DNA of 64,000 bases from Alishewanella metallidurans (GTDB lineage: Bacteria; Pseudomonadota; Gammaproteobacteria; Enterobacterales; Alteromonadaceae): NCBI RefSeq assembly GCF_036983985.1, contig NZ_JALAHQ010000006.1, positions 62,001-126,000 on the forward strand, written 5' to 3'. Below the pieces are notes generated by a model. The model did no database searches, was not told the DNA's origin, and saw nothing but the letters and a program-made list of their open reading frames with translations. The position numbers and the translations under genes were made by a program. Of this stretch, positions 27,478 through 36,632 are shown one piece after another (the first letter of the stretch is position 1; every line of letters begins with the position of its first letter).

Positions 27478-27503
27478 GTAGTCACTTACATTAAGAGGGC
27501 AGT

Positions 27504-27995
27504 ATGACCAGTACAACATTTCACCTTACCAGCACAGATATTAAAGAAGGCCATTTTATGGCGGTAGCGCAGGAGTTTGACGGTTTCGGTTGCGCCGGAA
27601 AAAACATTTCACCTGCATTACATTGGCATAATGCGCCAGCAGGTACAAAAAGTTTCGCTGTTACCGTATTTGATCCAGATGCACCCACTTGCTCGGGTTT
27701 TTGGCATTGGTTAGTAACCGATATTCCAGCGTCAGCTTCCGGTTTAGCGCAAGGTGCAGGCAAGGGCAGCTTGCCAACGGGTAGCCGGTGTTTTAACAAT
27801 GACTATGGCTTTAAAGGCTTTGGTGGTGCTTGCCCGCCAGAAGGCCATGGTATGCATCGTTATCAATTTACGGTGTGGGCCTTACCCGAAGAAACATTGC
27901 CGGCAGCAGATGACGCCAGTGCAGCGGTAGTGGGTTTTATGCTCAACGCTATGTCGTTAGCTAAAGCTACGTTAACCGCAACCTATGCTCGTTAA
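27504..27995 (+). CDS. YbhB/YbcL-type phosphatidylethanolamine-binding protein family member
   Basis: The protein has 163 residues without a signal peptide. It has the ligand-pocket motifs of the bacterial PEBP/RKIP family: VTVFDPDAPT, FWHWLV, GACPPEGHGMHRYQFTVWAL. Biological function of bacterial members is poorly defined. It follows trxC by 26 bases and may share its transcript. Confidence 0.88.
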   Translation: MTSTTFHLTSTDIKEGHFMAVAQEFDGFGCAGKNISPALHWHNAPAGTKSFAVTVFDPDAPTCSGFWHWLVTDIPASASGLAQGAGKGSLPTGSRCFNNDYGFKGFGGACPPEGHGMHRYQFTVWALPEETLPAADDASAAVVGFMLNAMSLAKATLTATYAR

Positions 27996-28019
27996 TTAAT
28001 GTATTGGTGTTGAGTTAGT

Positions 28020-28200
28020 AAATCAGCAAAAGACCTCTTTAGAGCGATATCGAGCATATAAGCGAGAACCGACTTGCTCTAAGCTAACCGTTGAAGGCAT
28101 GGATGCCTGAAACGAGCCCCCAGGGATGGGTTTACGGCGTGTTAGCGTGAGTAAGCCGGTTCGTTAGCGTAACTACCCTACCAGCGTGCTAGTAAATAGA
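28020..28200. repeat. Possible dispersed intergenic repeat element
   Basis: About 180 non-coding bases between the convergent PEBP gene and metY. They include the palindrome AGGCATGGATGCCT (28095-28108), then GAGCCCCCAGGGATGGG and TTTACGGCGTG. Motifs of this kind (catggatg...cagggatgggtttacggcgtg) recur between genes in many gammaproteobacteria. Only one copy is seen in this window, so repetition cannot be shown here. Confidence 0.45.
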
Positions 28201-28204
28201 CGTT

Positions 28205-29476
28205 TTATACTGCCGCCACCAGCGCTTGGCTTAAATCGGCAATAATATCGTCAATATGCTCAATGCCAATCGACAAGCGGACTAAATCAGCAGATACACC
28301 CGCGAGTTTTAATTCTTCATCGTTTAATTGCCGATGCGTAGTGCTTGCTGGAATAGCGGCACAACTTTTCGCATCACCAATATTTACTAAGCGCAAAATT
28401 AATTTTAACGCGTCATAAAATTTCACTCCGGCGGCTTTGCCGCCTTTTAAACCAAAGCTCAAAATACCTGAAGCCTGACCTTGCAGATATTTTTGCGCTA
28501 AAGCATGGTCTTTATGCTCTGGCAACGCCGCATAATTTACCCAACTTATTTGTGGGTGCTGCTGTAAAAAGTGCGCAACTTTTAAGGTGTTTTCACATAC
28601 ACGTTCAATGCGTAACGCCAAGGTTTCTAAACCTTGTAGTAAGTTCCAAGCCGCTTGTGCCGATAACGCAGCGCCCATGTTGCGTAGTGGCACAACGCGT
28701 GCTCTTGCGATATAGGCGGCTTCGCCAATATCTTGGCTGTAATTAACACCATGATAAGACACATCAGGCTGGTTAAGTAATGGAAAACGTGCAGCATGCT
28801 TGGCCCAAGGAAACTTACCCGAATCAACAATAACGCCGCCAATAGTGGTGCCATGGCCGCCAATATATTTCGTTGCGGCATGCACTACGATATCGGCACC
28901 ATGTTCAATCGGCCGCCATAAAAATGGCGTAGCCACGGTGTTATCAACAATTAGTGGTACGCCATGTTGGTGTGCAACCTCGGCTAACGCGGCAATATCA
29001 ACAATAGCGCCTGACGGGTTACCAATGCTTTCGCAAAATATCGCTTTGGTTTTATCGTCAATTAATGCCGCTAATGCGGTTAAGTTGTCTTTATCGGCAA
29101 AACGTACCGTTATACCTTGGCGTGGTAAGGTATGAGCAAATAAATTGTAGGTACCGCCATATAGCTGATTAACAGAAACAATATTGTCGCCAACTTCAGC
29201 TAGGGTTTGAATAGCATAGGTAATGGCAGCCATGCCTGAAGCAACGGCTAAAGCGCCAATACCGCCTTCTAGAGCTGCAATACGTTGCTCTAGTACATGG
29301 CAGGTGGGATTCATAATGCGCGAGTAAATATTACCGGTTTGCTTTAAATCGAACAAATCAGCCGCGTGTTGTGCGCTGTCAAAACAAAAAGATGTAGTTT
29401 GATGAATAGGTACAGCTGCTGATTGTTGATCATCTGCTTGGTAGCCGTGGTGTAACGCTATGGTTTCCCGTTTCAT
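28205..29476 (-). CDS. metY: O-acetylhomoserine sulfhydrylase (PLP enzyme)
   Basis: The protein has 423 residues and belongs to the Cys/Met metabolism PLP family: YSRIMNPTCHVLEQRIAALEGG, ASGMAAI, and the PLP lysine in HAATKYIGGHGT. The length and the insertion around PDVSYHGVNYSQ mark MetY rather than MetB or MetC. It makes homocysteine directly from O-acetylhomoserine and sulfide. MetJ-type operator repeats upstream indicate repression by methionine/SAM. Confidence 0.92.
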   Translation of the reverse strand: MKRETIALHHGYQADDQQSAAVPIHQTTSFCFDSAQHAADLFDLKQTGNIYSRIMNPTCHVLEQRIAALEGGIGALAVASGMAAITYAIQTLAEVGDNIVSVNQLYGGTYNLFAHTLPRQGITVRFADKDNLTALAALIDDKTKAIFCESIGNPSGAIVDIAALAEVAHQHGVPLIVDNTVATPFLWRPIEHGADIVVHAATKYIGGHGTTIGGVIVDSGKFPWAKHAARFPLLNQPDVSYHGVNYSQDIGEAAYIARARVVPLRNMGAALSAQAAWNLLQGLETLALRIERVCENTLKVAHFLQQHPQISWVNYAALPEHKDHALAQKYLQGQASGILSFGLKGGKAAGVKFYDALKLILRLVNIGDAKSCAAIPASTTHRQLNDEELKLAGVSADLVRLSIGIEHIDDIIADLSQALVAAV

Positions 29477-29528
29477 AATAAAATCCTGTCTATGCGGTAT
29501 GTGGTGAGCAATGTAATTGATTCAATAT

Positions 29529-29552
29529 AAACATCTAGACGTCCAAATGTCA
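29529..29552 (-). promoter_or_regulatory. MetJ operator (three tandem met boxes)
   Basis: Consecutive octamers AAACATCT, AGACGTCC and AAATGTCA match the met box AGACGTCT at 6, 7 and 5 of 8 positions. They lie 52-76 bases upstream of the metY start. Confidence 0.75.
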
Positions 29553-29661
29553 ATAAGTGCGCTGTAACATTGCTCTGTGCAAACTACCGAGCAGAACGGT
29601 GGTTCTTAATAAACTTGATCTATAGTATAATTCAGAAAATATTTAATAAAATTAAGTAGAT

Positions 29662-30829
29662 ATGATAAATAAGATTGTTCTTGGTTTAGTTGTCTCTGGC
29701 TTGTTATTGGGCTGTGGCAGTAGTGAAACAAAAGACGTTGCCGTGTTGGTAGATACGGGCGTATTTAAAGACAGTAATCAAACGGGTGTATTTTATACGC
29801 CAAATATTGATGGGTATTCATCAGACTATAACTTTGGTATTAATTCAGAACTTTGCCAGAGTACCTATCGTGATCGCTACTATGAAACCGATAATGCACT
29901 GGTTTTTGGTGAGCCAAAGCTAGCAAATGACGATTTTTTTGCCGCTGCCGGTTGGGTTGAATCGTCATTTGCTAGCTTTAGCGGCAATGGCGATAACAAA
30001 AGCTGAATATTATGCGGCACGTACTAACGTAAGCTTAACCGCGCGGCAAAAATTAAGATAAGGCTTAAGTACTTTAAACCAAGCGGGTCAGCGTTACGGC
30101 AGTTTTGTTTACCCAGCGACTTTTGACCAAAATACAGATTATGCAACGGTTTCTGCTTGGCTAACGGCTACAGCACAACAAGCTAACTTAGACCAAGTGG
30201 CGCAAACATTAATAGCCGACCCCTACAGTGGCTACACCTCAGTTGAGCAAATACGTTTACAGAATAAGATCTACGTTTGTATTCATGAAAGCGGTTCAGA
30301 TATAGGTTGGGGCGAGGGGCATTTAGCCGGTATTAATATTGGTGCTTATTCAAAAGGTGTGCCTTATAGCGTTAATCAATTAATTGTTCATGAACTGGTT
30401 CACAGTATGCAGTATGCGCTTTCAGCAGGCATTGAAGGCCTCAGTTTGCCGCGCTGGTTTAGTGAAGGACAAGCAGTTTATTTAAGCGGGCAGAACCGCG
30501 CCGCCGCGTCACAACATACCGAGTATGATCCCACTAAAGTCATTAATTTTTTCGACGAGTATGGCGACCCTGGCATTGCTTATAAGCATTATGGTTTAGC
30601 GTATCAATATGTGCAGGAAGCAAATGGTATAGCTAACATTAAGGCTATGATGAATAAAGTAAAAACGGATAAACAAGTACCCGTATTTCCATCAGTGACA
30701 CAGCTGGAAAATGCAAACTACATTAAAGCCTTTGATGCGCTGATGGTCGACATAAACAAGAAGCCACTTACAGTAGAGCAATACCGTACTAACTATCACT
30801 CTTACCTTAATGACTTCGCTTCGAAGTAA
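29662..30829 (+). pseudogene. Broken lipoprotein zinc metallopeptidase (frameshift plus stop)
   Basis: The first part (29662-30006) starts with a lipoprotein signal (GLLLGC). Its frame ends at TGA after GNGDNKS. The +1 frame picks up near 29970 (LALAAMAITKAEYYAARTN), meets TAA at 30059-30061, and then stays open through 30829. The later part has the zinc motif HELVH in QLIVHELVHSMQ and a following WFSEGQAVYL, the gluzincin pattern with a Glu ligand. Joined, it would be a surface peptidase of about 385 residues. Two independent lesions point to a decayed gene; re-initiation at the GTG 30197 would give a 210-residue domain without signal. Confidence 0.7.
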
Positions 30830-30856
30830 CACGGCGTAGTTTGGCAAGAAAATACA

Positions 30857-30890
30857 AAAAGGCAGTTAATTATTACAGTAACTGCCTTTT
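30857..30890. terminator. Terminator after the broken peptidase / mnmE (bidirectional)
   Basis: AAAAGGCAGTTA (30857-30868) pairs with TAACTGCCTTTT (30879-30890) around ten bases. It is between convergent genes. Confidence 0.8.
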
Positions 30891-30933
30891 ATTTTTGCTT
30901 GATAAGCTTGTTAGCACAGGGTGCGACGCGGTG

Positions 30934-32310
30934 CTATTTACCGATACAAAAACTCGAAAATATTCTGCCTAATAAATCGTCTGAGCTAAATTCACCGGTA
31001 ATTTCGTTTAAATATTGCTGAGTTAAACGCAACTCTTCAGCCAGTATTTCGCCGGCAATATAACTTTGTAGTTGTTCTTGGCCTATGGCTAAGTGTTCAG
31101 CCGCGCGGTCCAGTGCATCTAAATGACGACGGCGGGCTAAAAAGCTGCCTTCCGTGCTGGCGTCAAAACCAATGCATTGCTTTAAATGCTCGCGTAATGC
31201 GTCTATACCGACACCGGTTTTTGCCGATAACCGGTATACCGGAACGGTGCTGTTATTCTCTGTGCTTAAGCTTGGCGTCATTGACTCGCCGGTTAAATCG
31301 GCTTTATTTCTAATTACGGTAACGCCTAAGTTGGCGGGTAATCGGTCAATAAAGTCGGGCCAAATATCATGCGGATCAGTAGCGTCGGTGGTAGTGCTAT
31401 CAACCATAAATAATACCCGGTCGGCTTGGGTTATTTCTTGCCAAGCGCGTTCAATGCCAATTTGTTCTACCGCGTCGGTGGCTTCTCGTAAACCTGCAGT
31501 GTCAATGATATGCAGCGGCATACCATCGATATGAATATGTTCGCGCAGTACATCGCGGGTGGTGCCAGCAATGTCGGTGACAATGGCGGCTTCACGCCCG
31601 GCTAAAGCGTTTAATAAGCTAGATTTACCGGCGTTTGGTCGACCGGCGATAACTACTTTCATGCCTTCGCGCAAGATACTGCCTTGGGCTGCTTGTTTTT
31701 TTACGGTAGCTAAGTAATCGATAATGTCGGCAAGATCAGAGGCAACTTTGCCATCAGATAAAAAATCTATTTCTTCATCTGGGAAGTCGATAGCGGCTTC
31801 TACGTACATTCGTAGGTAAATAACCTTTTCTACTAGTTCATGAATACGCTTTGAAAACTCGCCTTGTAACGATTGCATCGCGCAGCGTGCTGCTTGTTCA
31901 CTGCTGGCATCGATTAAATCGGCAATGGCTTCTGCTTGGGCTAGGTCGAGTTTATCGTTTAAAAACGCGCGTTCAGAAAATTCACCCGGCCGAGCAATGC
32001 GCACATTGGGCAGTGCTAGCACTTGTTTTAATAGCATATCAAGTAGTACCGGCCCGCCATGGCCTTGTAGCTCTAATACATCTTCACCAGTAAATGAATT
32101 TGGCCCTGGGAAGAACAAGGCGATGCCCTGGTCGAGTATCTGTTGTGTTGCATCATAAAACGGCAGATAGTCGGCGTAGCGCGGTTTGGGCAGCTTACGC
32201 AGTATGGCTTCGGCTACCGCTTTAGTGTCAGGGCCAGAAATACGAATAATACCTACACCGGCGCGGCCCGGTGCGGTGGCTAAAGCTGCGATGGTGTCGG
32301 TGGTAAACAT
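30934..32310 (-). CDS. mnmE: tRNA modification GTPase MnmE
   Basis: The protein has 458 residues from the ATG at 32310 (MFTTDTIAALATAPG), which has AGAGG six bases upstream; a longer frame to 32406 adds an atypical extension. It has the N-terminal folate-binding domain, the G domain (GRPNAGKSSLLNAL, DTAGLRE, RNKADL) and the C-terminal FCIGK cysteine. It partners MnmG in wobble-uridine modification of tRNA. Confidence 0.96.
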   Translation of the reverse strand: MFTTDTIAALATAPGRAGVGIIRISGPDTKAVAEAILRKLPKPRYADYLPFYDATQQILDQGIALFFPGPNSFTGEDVLELQGHGGPVLLDMLLKQVLALPNVRIARPGEFSERAFLNDKLDLAQAEAIADLIDASSEQAARCAMQSLQGEFSKRIHELVEKVIYLRMYVEAAIDFPDEEIDFLSDGKVASDLADIIDYLATVKKQAAQGSILREGMKVVIAGRPNAGKSSLLNALAGREAAIVTDIAGTTRDVLREHIHIDGMPLHIIDTAGLREATDAVEQIGIERAWQEITQADRVLFMVDSTTTDATDPHDIWPDFIDRLPANLGVTVIRNKADLTGESMTPSLSTENNSTVPVYRLSAKTGVGIDALREHLKQCIGFDASTEGSFLARRRHLDALDRAAEHLAIGQEQLQSYIAGEILAEELRLTQQYLNEITGEFSSDDLLGRIFSSFCIGK

Positions 32311-32423
32311 GCGTTGCCTCTTAATAGAAAAAGCCTGTCGCGATAGGCAAACAGGCTTGTTGTTCAACGGCAAGGCAATCATCATTTTTCTGCTACATGA
32401 TGACACCTAACCGCGTTAGCTGA

Positions 32424-34064
32424 TTAAGCTTTTTTAGTGTGTAAGCCTTTCTTTTCCATACCTCGGTAGATGTATAACATCTGAGCTAAAGAAATTAAGT
32501 TACTCACAAACCAGTACAGTACTAAGCCACTTGGGAACCATAAGAAGAATACTGAGAATGCCACTGGCATAAACATCATAATCTTCTGTTGCATAGGATC
32601 TGTTACTTGCATTGGCGTTAAGCGCTGCATTAAGAACATGCTGATACCAAACAGTATCGGCAATACGTAATACGGGTCTTGTGCCGATAAGTCGTTAATC
32701 CATAGCATAAATGGTGCATGACGCAACTCTACGCTTTCAACGAATACCCAATATAACGCTAAGAAAATAGGCATTTGCACAATCATTGGCAAGCAGCCAC
32801 CCATAGGGTTAACTTTTTCTTTGCGATAAAGCTCCATCATCGCTGGGCCCATCTTTTGACGGTCGTCTTTGTAGCGCGCTTGCAGCTCTTCAATTTTTGG
32901 CTTCAAATTACGCATTTTCGCCATAGACTCGTATTGCACCTTGGTTAGAGGGTACATACCGCCTTTAACAATTAGCGTAATACAAATGATGGCCAGGCCC
33001 CAGTTCACGACAAAGCCTTGAATGGTGGTCAGTAACCAAAATAATGGTTGAGAAATAAACCACAAAAAGCCGTAATCGACAGTTAAGTCTAGGCCGTTAG
33101 CAATGGTTGCTAATTTGTCTTGATCTTTAGGGCCAGCATAAAAGGTGCTGGTTAAGGTGATTTCACTACCCGGCTGAATATTTACCGCAGGGCCTTTGGC
33201 ACCGATAACCGCTTTGCCGTTAAATATTTTCGAGTATAACTGGTTTTCAGCTGCTGTTTCTGGCACCCATGCGGCAACAAAATAATGTTCCAACATGGCA
33301 ACCCAACCACCTTGTGTGGCTTCTAGCAGGTTTTTATCCTTAACATCGTCAAAAGAGTATTTGGTATAACGCTCTGATGAAGTGCCATAAGCGGTACCAC
33401 GATAGATCGGCATCATCATGCTGCTTTTTGCGCCGCTTTCTATCGTTTGTACTAAATGTTGATAAGGCTGTACGGTTTTTACTTCCGCACTTTGGTTTGT
33501 AATTAAATAATCTACCCGGACATCATAATGGCCTGCGGTAAAAGTGAAGCGTTTTTCAATATGCAAACCGTTATAGTCAAAGGTGAGTGGCACGATTAAC
33601 TGTTCAGCGCCATCGGCTAAATGATAACTGCTTTGTACTGAATTATAGACTGGGCGAGCATTGCGGCCATCATCAGGCCCGTCGCGACCAATTAAACCGC
33701 TTTGTGCGACGTATTCAAAATCGTCTTTGCGGCGCATTAGCGGGTATGCATCACCTTGGCCTTTATTTAATTCAAAAGCAGGCAACTCTAAAGCTACGAT
33801 GTCACCACCACGGCTATCAATATTAAGCTGTAGTACGTCGGTGTTAACGCTAATCGTTTTTGCCGTTGCTACTACTGCCGCGGTTTCTGATTGTTCGGTA
33901 TCAGCAGTGGTTAACTGTAAATCGGCAGCGCTGCTACCGGTGTTCTGGCTACTTTCTGTTACTGCTGTGACAGGCTTGGGTGCAGCGTCAATATTCCACT
34001 GCTGCCAGAGTAAAAAACTGACCAGTGCCAGACCAATAACTAATATACTACGTTGTGATTCCAT
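32424..34064 (-). CDS. yidC: Membrane protein insertase YidC
   Basis: The protein has 546 residues: an N-terminal helix (SILVIGLALVSFLLWQQW), a large periplasmic domain (about 50-340) and the conserved five-helix core with WGLAIICITLIVKGGMYPLTKVQY and GGCLPMIVQMPIFLALYWV. It inserts inner-membrane proteins, including F0 c of the ATP synthase. It lies 3 bases after yidD. Confidence 0.97.
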   Translation of the reverse strand: MESQRSILVIGLALVSFLLWQQWNIDAAPKPVTAVTESSQNTGSSAADLQLTTADTEQSETAAVVATAKTISVNTDVLQLNIDSRGGDIVALELPAFELNKGQGDAYPLMRRKDDFEYVAQSGLIGRDGPDDGRNARPVYNSVQSSYHLADGAEQLIVPLTFDYNGLHIEKRFTFTAGHYDVRVDYLITNQSAEVKTVQPYQHLVQTIESGAKSSMMMPIYRGTAYGTSSERYTKYSFDDVKDKNLLEATQGGWVAMLEHYFVAAWVPETAAENQLYSKIFNGKAVIGAKGPAVNIQPGSEITLTSTFYAGPKDQDKLATIANGLDLTVDYGFLWFISQPLFWLLTTIQGFVVNWGLAIICITLIVKGGMYPLTKVQYESMAKMRNLKPKIEELQARYKDDRQKMGPAMMELYRKEKVNPMGGCLPMIVQMPIFLALYWVFVESVELRHAPFMLWINDLSAQDPYYVLPILFGISMFLMQRLTPMQVTDPMQQKIMMFMPVAFSVFFLWFPSGLVLYWFVSNLISLAQMLYIYRGMEKKGLHTKKA

Positions 34065-34067
34065 GGC

Positions 34068-34331
34068 TTAGCTTTTCTCATTGTGCTTTTCAGGAACAGG
34101 ATCATCACCGCCAGCATGTAAGGGGTGACATTTTAATATGCGTTTCGTAGCTAACCAACCGCCCTTTAGTACGCCAAAGCGTTCTATTGCTGTTATAGCA
34201 TAGTGTGAGCAGGTCGGATGAAATCGGCAGCTTGGCCCAAATAGAGGGCTAATCAGTTTCTGGTAACCGCGTAGCAGCAGCAAAGCTAGGCTAATAGCGA
34301 AGCGGTGTACTGACGAGCGATTTTGCGCCAT
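34068..34331 (-). CDS. yidD: Membrane protein insertion efficiency factor YidD
   Basis: The protein has 87 residues with the family signature GYQKLISPLFGPSCRFHPTCSHYAITAIERFG and HPLHAGGDDPVP. It overlaps the rnpA end by 46 bases in another frame, the usual arrangement of the rpmH-rnpA-yidD-yidC cluster. Confidence 0.95.
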   Translation of the reverse strand: MAQNRSSVHRFAISLALLLLRGYQKLISPLFGPSCRFHPTCSHYAITAIERFGVLKGGWLATKRILKCHPLHAGGDDPVPEKHNEKS

Positions 34332-34654
34332 AACTTTTCCAGTTGCTTCTGTAACTCATCATTAGCAGTATTGCTAATATCACCTTTCACCATCAGTACT
34401 AAATCGACACCAGGCAATTCATGTTGATGCAAACGAAAGCTGTTACGCACGCAGCGCTTTATGCGGTTGCGTTGCACGGCTAATTTAACACGTTTCTTCG
34501 CGATAGTAAGGCCTAATCGAGCATGAGGTAAATTATTGGTTTTAGCTAAGATGGTAAACAGGGGAGAAGAAACCCGAAAAGGGAGTTGGAAGACGTTATC
34601 AAACTGACTGGGAGTTAACAGTCGTAACTCCCTGCCGAATTTCAAGCTGACCAC
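34286..34654 (-). CDS. rnpA: Ribonuclease P protein component
   Basis: The protein has 122 residues from a GTG at 34654, as in E. coli where rnpA also starts with GTG. The RNA-binding motif is VQRNRIKRCVRNSFRLHQ, preceded by RLGLTIAKKRVKLA. It assists the RNase P RNA in 5' tRNA maturation. It lies 18 bases after rpmH. Confidence 0.95.
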   Translation of the reverse strand: MVSLKFGRELRLLTPSQFDNVFQLPFRVSSPLFTILAKTNNLPHARLGLTIAKKRVKLAVQRNRIKRCVRNSFRLHQHELPGVDLVLMVKGDISNTANDELQKQLEKLWRKIARQYTASLLA

Positions 34655-34672
34655 GCAGCGCTTAACAGCTAA

Positions 34673-34810
34673 TTAAGCTGATAAACGCTGACGGCCTTTA
34701 GCACGACGACGTGCTAATACTGCACGACCGTTTTTAGTAGCCATACGTGCACGGAAACCGTGGTTGCGCTTGCGTTTTAATACGCTTGGTTGAAAAGTTC
34801 TTTTACTCAT
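34673..34810 (-). CDS. rpmH: 50S ribosomal protein L34
   Basis: The protein has 45 residues, found by translating the minus strand. It begins MSKRTFQPSVLKRKRNHGF and continues with RARMATKNGRAVLARRRAKGR, the full L34 sequence pattern. It starts the leftward rpmH-rnpA-yidD-yidC operon. Confidence 0.97.
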   Translation of the reverse strand: MSKRTFQPSVLKRKRNHGFRARMATKNGRAVLARRRAKGRQRLSA

Positions 34811-35246
34811 AGTTTCACCCGTTTGGTCGAAATATTTACTAAAGGTCTCTGTGTTTTAGTAAAGGTACCAAAACGCAGCTAACAAAAATGAGCGCGAATT
34901 CTAAGTAGTTTAGGGGTCAAAGTCAATCTGATCCTACGTTTTATTCGCTACTGATCTTTACTGATCCTAGTTTAGCTAAAGTTTTCCACAGGTTGGCTAT
35001 TTGCCGATGAATAAAGTGTGGGTTAATTTAGATTTTGCTTAAATTTAACGCTGAAAAAGTAGCGCTAATTAGAAAATGAATGATATTAATTTAGTGTTTA
35101 AATTCAGTATTTTATATTGTTTTTCTTTGGCAAAGTCTTAATTTTAAAAAGTCAATATTGATGTTGTGGATAAGATAGTACCATAATGTCTGCTTCGTTA
35201 ACTTACGCCAGCCTTTTTAATCATAATAACTAAGGCTTCAGGAGAT
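34811..35246. promoter_or_regulatory. rpmH-dnaA divergent control region
   Basis: About 435 bases, AT-rich, between divergent operons. It holds a perfect DnaA box on the minus strand (35165-35173), a TTTTCCACA variant near 34981, and three GATC sites near 34929-34970. This is the arrangement used for DnaA autoregulation. No second origin-like box cluster is present, so this is not the main oriC. Confidence 0.6.
35165..35173 (-). promoter_or_regulatory. DnaA box upstream of dnaA
   Basis: TGTGGATAA, the complement of the consensus TTATCCACA, about 75 bases before the dnaA start; likely autoregulatory. Confidence 0.75.
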
Positions 35247-36620
35247 ATGGTGTATCAGTCCGTTTGGCTAAATTGCCTGCAAGCACTACAAGCCGAATTG
35301 CCCGCCCAGCATTTCAGTATGTGGATCAGACCGCTACAAGCTGACAGTTCAGACTCTGGGCTGACGTTGTATGCACCTAATCGTTTTGTGCTGGATTGGG
35401 TACGTGAAAAATATTTGAACCGAATAATGGAGCTGATCCATGATTACTGTGGTGATGATGCACCACGGTTGAAATTTGATGTTGGCTCTAATCAGGCCAA
35501 TAGAGCGCGCACTAGTGCACCGCCTGCGTTTGTACCTACCTCTGCACCGCCCGTTGCGTCGGTTGCTAAAGAAATTCCTGAGCCAGCACCTAAAATGATT
35601 ACTAGCAACGTGCGTGCTATGTATACCTTTACTAACTTTGTTGAAGGTAAATCAAACCAGCTTGCCCGTGCTGCAGCAAGTCAGGTCGCCGATAATCCGG
35701 GCACAGCTTATAATCCACTATTTATTTATGGCGGCACCGGCTTAGGTAAAACGCATTTATTACATGCGGTAGGTAATGGTATTTTAGCGAAAAAGCCGGA
35801 TGCCAAAGTTATCTATATGCATTCAGAGCGCTTTGTGCAAGATATGGTTAAAGCTTTACAAAACAACGCTATAGAAGAATTTAAACGTTACTATCGGTCG
35901 GTTGATGCCTTGCTTATCGATGACATTCAGTTTTTTGCTAACAAAGAGCGTTCACAAGAAGAATTTTTTCACACCTTTAACGCCTTGCTTGAAGGTAACC
36001 AACAAATAATTCTTACCAGCGATCGTTACCCCAAAGAAATTGACGGTGTTGAAGACCGCTTAAAATCTCGCTTCGGCTGGGGCTTAACGATTGCCATTGA
36101 GCCGCCAGAGCTAGAAACGCGAGTGGCTATTTTGATGCGTAAAGCGCATGAGAACCAAATTCGCTTACCGGAAGAAGTCGCCTTTTTTATTGCCAAACGC
36201 TTACGCTCTAACGTACGTGAACTTGAAGGTGCGCTCAACCGAGTTATTGCTAATGCTAATTTTACCGGCCGGCCTATTACAATCGATTTTGTTCGTGAAG
36301 CCTTACGTGATTTACTTGCGCTGCAAGACAAGCTAGTTACGATTGAAAATATTCAAAAAACAGTGGCCGAGTATTACAAAATACGCGTTGCTGATTTGCT
36401 GTCAAAACGTCGTTCGCGTTCAGTCGCGCGGCCAAGACAGATGGCGATGGCTTTATCAAAAGAGCTAACCAACCATAGTTTGCCTGAAATTGGTGATGCT
36501 TTTGGTGGGCGTGATCATACAACAGTGTTGCACGCATGCCGTAAAATCGAGTCGCTTAAAGAAGAAACACACGAAATAAAAGAAGATTTTCAGAATTTAA
36601 TCCGTACCTTGTCATCGTAA
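35247..36620 (+). CDS. dnaA: Chromosomal replication initiator DnaA
   Basis: The protein has 457 residues. Domain I begins VWLNCLQALQAELP, and a Pro-rich linker lies at about 90-115. The AAA+ domain has GGTGLGKTHLL (from 162) and LLIDDIQFFANKE. The C-terminal DNA-binding domain has the signature GGRDHTTVLHACRKI. AGGAG lies only two bases from the ATG at 35247, so the GTG at 35250 is the more comfortable start, as in E. coli dnaA. It opens the dnaA-dnaN-recF-gyrB cluster. Confidence 0.98.
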   Translation: MVYQSVWLNCLQALQAELPAQHFSMWIRPLQADSSDSGLTLYAPNRFVLDWVREKYLNRIMELIHDYCGDDAPRLKFDVGSNQANRARTSAPPAFVPTSAPPVASVAKEIPEPAPKMITSNVRAMYTFTNFVEGKSNQLARAAASQVADNPGTAYNPLFIYGGTGLGKTHLLHAVGNGILAKKPDAKVIYMHSERFVQDMVKALQNNAIEEFKRYYRSVDALLIDDIQFFANKERSQEEFFHTFNALLEGNQQIILTSDRYPKEIDGVEDRLKSRFGWGLTIAIEPPELETRVAILMRKAHENQIRLPEEVAFFIAKRLRSNVRELEGALNRVIANANFTGRPITIDFVREALRDLLALQDKLVTIENIQKTVAEYYKIRVADLLSKRRSRSVARPRQMAMALSKELTNHSLPEIGDAFGGRDHTTVLHACRKIESLKEETHEIKEDFQNLIRTLSS

Positions 36621-36632
36621 AGGGACTTGTTC

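Noticed and set aside
34811..35246. Second replication origin next to dnaA
   Set aside because: Only one perfect DnaA box, three GATC and no unwinding repeats; the complete set lies at 20.96-21.32 kb instead.
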